Assembly: GCA_041494805.1 (NCBI GenBank)
Contig: JBGQBN010000017.1
Coordinates: forward strand, 4,638-68,637
Source of the DNA: JBGQBN01 sp041494805
GTDB lineage: Bacteria > Acidobacteriota > Terriglobia > Terriglobales > Acidobacteriaceae
Direction: 5' to 3'
Length of the DNA stretch: 64,000 bases
A program made the position numbers and the translations under genes. The notes beneath the pieces are model-generated. The model searched no databases and was not told the origin of the DNA. It saw nothing but the letters and a program-made list of their open reading frames with translations. Below are positions 61,344-64,000 of this stretch, piece by piece (position 1 is the first letter of the stretch; each line of letters begins with the position of its first letter).

Positions 61344-61482
61344 ACGGTTCCTTTGCTGTGCGGGATTGAAGAGTGATTATAAACAAGGCTGGCCGAATGC
61401 ATGGTTTCAATCGACGCTGGCCATGACCCTGCCTTGTTCCGCAGAGATAAGCGCTCGCTGGTTTCGACTTGCCAAGAAGTAG

Positions 61483-61494
61483 GTACCATGGTAC
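61483..61494. promoter_or_regulatory. 12-bp palindrome GTACCATGGTAC
   Basis: A perfect palindrome 10 bases before the start of the small RHH-like gene, followed by a further TGGTAC half-site. Ribbon-helix-helix proteins often bind such sites to control themselves. Autoregulation is inferred. Confidence 0.4.
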
Positions 61495-61504
61495 ATTGGT
61501 ACAC

Positions 61505-61810
61505 ATGGCGGAGGAAACCAAGTTTGTAGTGGAGCGGGTGCAGACCGGGGTCCGCATGGAGAAGCGCCTGCTCAAGGTGCTCAAAGGGTTCGCGGAATAC
61601 CACGACCTCACGCTGGGCGACCTGCTCGAGGGCATTGTGCTGCACGCCTTTGACGGCAAGTGTCCCTTCAACCAGGCATCGCTCGGTCGCATCCGGGAAC
61701 TGAAGAAGTTCTATGGTCTCGATCTCGATTCGAGCGCCAGCCATCGTCTGAAGGAGATGAAGACGCGCCCGCAGCCGGCACGCAAGGTGGCTACGCGGGG
61801 GACCTCGTGA
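61505..61810 (+). CDS. Small ribbon-helix-helix-like protein
   Basis: A 101-residue basic protein. Residues about 15-50 (TGVRMEKRLLKVLKGFAEYH then a turn DLTLGDLLEGIVLHAF) have the strand-helix-helix pattern of RHH/CopG regulators. The rest, FNQASLGRIRELKKFYGLDL and a basic tail, does not match a family I know. The ATG at 61505 follows a palindrome; a TTG at 61469 is in frame. The next gene begins at or just before its stop, so it heads a small three-gene unit. Confidence 0.6.
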   Translation: MAEETKFVVERVQTGVRMEKRLLKVLKGFAEYHDLTLGDLLEGIVLHAFDGKCPFNQASLGRIRELKKFYGLDLDSSASHRLKEMKTRPQPARKVATRGTS

Positions 61811-62168
61811 AAACTGGAATGAAGAAAACGTCGTTGTTTGTTCTGCAGTGGTCGTTAGGCCTCACAGTACTCATCGAGGCCTTGCTTCTGGCGTTTTCTG
61901 CCGGAGCGATCCACGCATTCGCTAAGACGGGGATGCACGACCATATTCGTCTCGGGCTTGCCTGGGGTGAAATCGCGGGAGCGATTCTGTTTCTTATTTC
62001 CCCGACCGTCGTCGCGGGCGGGTGGATTCTGTGTGTGGTATTTGTCTCGCCGCTGTCGTGCACATCCTGCACGGCTGGTGGGATGTGGGGATGCTGATTG
62101 TTTACGCGGCAGCCGCAATTGCCGTGATGGCTGACAGAGCAGGGCAATCCGGAGAGCAGACGCCATGA
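61807..62168 (+). pseudogene. Frameshifted small membrane protein
   Basis: The frame starting at GTG 61807 (or ATG 61819) encodes helices LFVLQWSLGLTVLIEALLLAF and GEIAGAILFLISPTVVAGGWI, then turns into unlikely sequence and stops at 62097. In another frame the sequence continues as a convincing helix (LAAVVHILHGWWDVGMLIVY) and stops in TGA at 62166-62168, overlapping the next gene's ATG (ATGA). Removing one TG from the (TG)4 run at 62030-62037 joins the two frames exactly. So a dinucleotide slip, a sequencing error or a phase-variable switch has broken it. Intact it would be about 120 residues with four helices. Function unknown. Confidence 0.75.
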
Positions 62169-62566
62169 TTGCGGCAGCGATGACAGATGACGAATTGATC
62201 GAGCGATTCGAGCAGGCAACACTGGATGAGTTTCATCATGCCGATCACGTCCGCGTAGCATTTGCCTACCTGCTCCGGAACCCTCCCTTGCAGGCGCTGG
62301 AGAGGTTTTCAGAGGGGCTCACGAAATTTTCTGCCGCCCGAGGAAAAGACCGCCTGTATCACGAGACCATCACTTGGGCCTACGTGCTACTGATTCACGA
62401 GCGCATGGCTCGCGCGGGAGTCGCCCAGATGTGGGAGGAGTTTGCGCAAGAGAACCCTGATCTCTTGAAGTGGAAGGACGGACTTCTGCAGCGCTACTAC
62501 ACGGATGGATGCTTGTCGTCCGAAATAGCAAGGGCCAGCTTTGTGATGCCGGACAAAATTTACTGA
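62165..62566 (+). CDS. Conserved hypothetical protein
   Basis: A 133-residue soluble helical protein. It has TDDELIERFEQATL, FHHADHVRVAFAYL, YHETITWAYVLLIHERM and NPDLLKWKDGLLQRYY, which I recognise as a widespread bacterial hypothetical family with conserved His residues (H-H-x-D-H and Y-H-E-T). The arrangement could bind a metal. No function is known to me. Translation is probably coupled to the frameshifted upstream gene through ATGA. Confidence 0.75.
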   Translation: MIAAAMTDDELIERFEQATLDEFHHADHVRVAFAYLLRNPPLQALERFSEGLTKFSAARGKDRLYHETITWAYVLLIHERMARAGVAQMWEEFAQENPDLLKWKDGLLQRYYTDGCLSSEIARASFVMPDKIY

Positions 62567-62654
62567 ATTTCTGTACCTTGACCGCAGAACTCAATGGGAG
62601 GATAATCCAGCGCGCTCAGGCGTCTCCTTCCCCCCGCCCTTAGGAGGTCCCGCC

Positions 62655-63527
62655 ATGACTGTTCTTCGCGGTTTAGCGTTGTTTTTCCTTCTAGGCAGTT
62701 TTGTTCCCCTGGCCCACGCCCACACCAGTTGTGCCAAGCCGACTGGGGTTACCTACACTACGATTGATTTTCCCGGCGCTTATGTGACCAGCGTCAACGG
62801 TATTAACTCAGCCGGAGATATGGTTGGCGATTACATCATGGCGCCCGGCGGAGCAAACCACGCTTTCGTCCTACGCGGCGGGCAATTCACGTCATTTGAT
62901 TACCCAGGTGCAGGTAGTACCATCGCGTACAACATCAACGACGTCGGCCAGATAGTGGGCAGCGCAAATGGTGTAGACGGGGTTTCTGTGCTCGCGTTTG
63001 TGTACGATGGGCTAACCTTTACCCCGATCATTTTCCGCGGCGCGGGATACACCGAGGGATACGGAATCAATAACGCGGGCGATGTTGTCGGACGGCTTCG
63101 GTATGGCCACCGGGCATTTGAGTACAGCAACGGCCACTTCATCAAGATTGAGCCGCCCGGAGAGTCTACATACAAGGGCGCACTCGGCATCAATAACCTT
63201 GGCGTTATCGTCGGCTATTGGATCCATCATGGTTTCCGGAGCTTCATAGACGTTGATGGTGACTTCACTCTTTTTCAGCTCGGTGCTGGGACGGTTGCCA
63301 ATGGCGTCAACGATGATGAGGTAGTGGTCGGGTGGTACGAGCGGCAAACCTCACAGCTAGGGTTTGCTTACAAGCATGGGAAGTGCCTCGCCTTACAATA
63401 TCCTGGGGCTTCGATCACAAGCGCTGAGGGCATCAATAATTCGGGCCAAGTGGTGGGAAGGTACGGTTCCGACTTCACTGATCACGGTTTTGTGACGAGC
63501 CCGATCAAGTCTGCAGATTTTCACTGA
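62655..63527 (+). CDS. Secreted HAF-repeat protein
   Basis: A 290-residue exported protein with a signal peptide (LALFFLLGSFVPLAHAH). The mature part is made of about six repeats with the pattern G-I-N-x-x-G-D/x-V-V/I-G-x-Y/x ... H/x-A/G-F, for example GINSAGDMVGDY...HAFVLRGGQF and GINNAGDVVGRL...HRAFEYSNGHF: the HAF extracellular repeat. They probably form a beta-propeller-like fold. Function is unknown; such proteins are abundant in Acidobacteriota. GGAGG lies seven bases before the ATG. Confidence 0.8.
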   Translation: MTVLRGLALFFLLGSFVPLAHAHTSCAKPTGVTYTTIDFPGAYVTSVNGINSAGDMVGDYIMAPGGANHAFVLRGGQFTSFDYPGAGSTIAYNINDVGQIVGSANGVDGVSVLAFVYDGLTFTPIIFRGAGYTEGYGINNAGDVVGRLRYGHRAFEYSNGHFIKIEPPGESTYKGALGINNLGVIVGYWIHHGFRSFIDVDGDFTLFQLGAGTVANGVNDDEVVVGWYERQTSQLGFAYKHGKCLALQYPGASITSAEGINNSGQVVGRYGSDFTDHGFVTSPIKSADFH

Positions 63528-63610
63528 GAGTTCGCGGGAGTCCTTGAAGCCTTCTCTTACACGCGTTACTATGGCTTGCACCTGGAATCAATCATGAGTG
63601 GTTGAGGCCC

Positions 63611-63967
63611 ATGCCACAAAACTACGTCCCCATTTTCCTCTTTGTAGCATTCATCGCGATTATCCTTCCGCTGACACTGCTTGCGGCCAAGCTGGTTCGG
63701 CCTGACAACCCCAGCAAGGCGAAACTGATGCCGTATGAATGCGGCATTGATCCCGTAGACAGCGCCCGGGGCCGATACACCGTCCGTTACTATATTGTCG
63801 CCATCCTGTTTGTGGTCTTCGACGTGGAGACCATCTTCTTGTTCCCATGGGCGGTGAAATTCAAAGCACTAGGTATGTTTGGATTGGTCGAGATGCTGGT
63901 TTTCCTTGGCATCCTGATCGTGGGCTACATCTGGATATGGAAAAAAGGCGCCCTGGAGTGGGTGTAG
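63611..63967 (+). CDS. nuoA: NADH-quinone oxidoreductase subunit A
   Basis: A 118-residue membrane subunit of complex I with three helices. KLMPYECGIDP (the conserved Cys loop), RYTVRYYIVAILFVVFDVETIFLFPWA and the final IWKKGALEWV are diagnostic of NuoA/NdhC. The ATG has GAGG just upstream; the TTG at 63602 is less likely. The rest of the nuo operon presumably follows to the right of the window. Confidence 0.93.
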   Translation: MPQNYVPIFLFVAFIAIILPLTLLAAKLVRPDNPSKAKLMPYECGIDPVDSARGRYTVRYYIVAILFVVFDVETIFLFPWAVKFKALGMFGLVEMLVFLGILIVGYIWIWKKGALEWV

Positions 63968-63974
63968 GGACAAG

Positions 63975-64000
63975 CAGCACTTAGCACTTAGCATTTAGCC
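63975..64000 (+). repeat. Tandem AGCA(C/T)TTAGC repeat at the window edge
   Basis: Three successive units AGCACTTAGC, AGCACTTAGC, AGCATTTAGC (overlapping by one) follow nuoA and continue out of the window. Such ACTTAGC arrays occur between genes in several bacterial lineages. Confidence 0.55.

Noticed and set aside
1..64000. Mobile elements, prophage, CRISPR arrays, integrons
   Set aside because: No transposase, integrase, phage structural gene, regular spacer array or target-site duplication was seen.

Overview
The window looks like a chromosomal segment of a moderately GC-rich, Gram-negative, probably Acidobacteriota (Terriglobia-like) bacterium. This is inferred from the mix of secreted FG-GAP/choice-of-anchor D proteins, HAF-repeat protein, acidobacterial-style Ig-like lipoprotein, class II lysyl-tRNA synthetase and a Wza/Wzz export system; no 16S gene is present to confirm it. 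I found no insertion sequence, phage, CRISPR array or replication origin.

Left part (1-4400): two atypical response regulators, a NicO/UreH-type nickel transporter, tRNA-Lys(TTT), a decayed DesR-like regulator, and a PP2C phosphatase.

Sulfur/molybdenum module (4490-12313, + strand): an Rrf2 regulator sits behind a perfect 11-bp inverted repeat and overlaps an SsuA-SsuB-SsuC-type ABC importer whose genes also overlap one another. It is followed by an orphan ModA-like molybdate-binding protein, a coiled-coil porin, and a periplasmic sulfite dehydrogenase pair (SorA molybdoenzyme plus SorB cytochrome c). Read together: uptake of a sulfur-containing anion, molybdate supply, and periplasmic oxidation of sulfite. 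galE follows, behind a possible structured RNA.

Exopolysaccharide (EPS) locus (13826-45552, - strand, about 32 kb, nearly gap-free): from its promoter side it holds Wza-like export, Wzz-like chain length, a BY-kinase-like ATPase lacking the Walker A lysine, a NusG-like antiterminator, UDP-glucose dehydrogenase, a small protein, a sulfotransferase, a Wzy-like polymerase, an atypical GH10 enzyme, a polysaccharide deacetylase, a GT4 glycosyltransferase, a sugar-nucleotide epimerase, a WecG/TagA transferase, a DUF5989-SxtJ-carbamoyltransferase triad, UDP-galactopyranose mutase, a priming sugar transferase, a second sulfotransferase, three FG-GAP propeller proteins (one fused to a phospholipase C-type phosphoesterase), an SGNH hydrolase, a zinc-ribbon protein and a second carbamoyltransferase. 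The predicted product is a polysaccharide with uronic acid and galactofuranose, decorated by sulfate and carbamoyl groups. No Wzx flippase is seen in the window. A near-perfect sigma-54 promoter lies about 320 bp upstream of the first gene.

Divergent block (46345-54105, + strand): a lipoprotein alpha/beta hydrolase, then behind a second sigma-54-like site a four-gene set: hexapeptide acyltransferase, acyl-CoA-dehydrogenase-like oxidase, stand-alone adenylation enzyme and free acyl carrier protein. The last three have the architecture of the PltE/PltF/PltL (PigA/PigI/PigG) machinery that turns L-proline into pyrrole-2-carboxyl-S-carrier protein. The adenylation pocket read by eye (D-L-F-Y-L-A-L-V-C) is nearly identical to the prolyl code I remember. 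This is the most interesting system in the window: a pyrrolyl-carrier-protein route beside, and possibly co-regulated with, an EPS operon. A beta-helix protein follows.

Right part (54168-64000): di-heme oxidoreductase, Ig-like lipoprotein, PLP decarboxylase, lysS (with a dispersed repeat forming its C-terminal tail), a small RHH-like regulator with a palindrome, a membrane-protein gene frameshifted at a TG repeat, a conserved hypothetical, a HAF-repeat protein and nuoA at the edge of a probable nuo operon.
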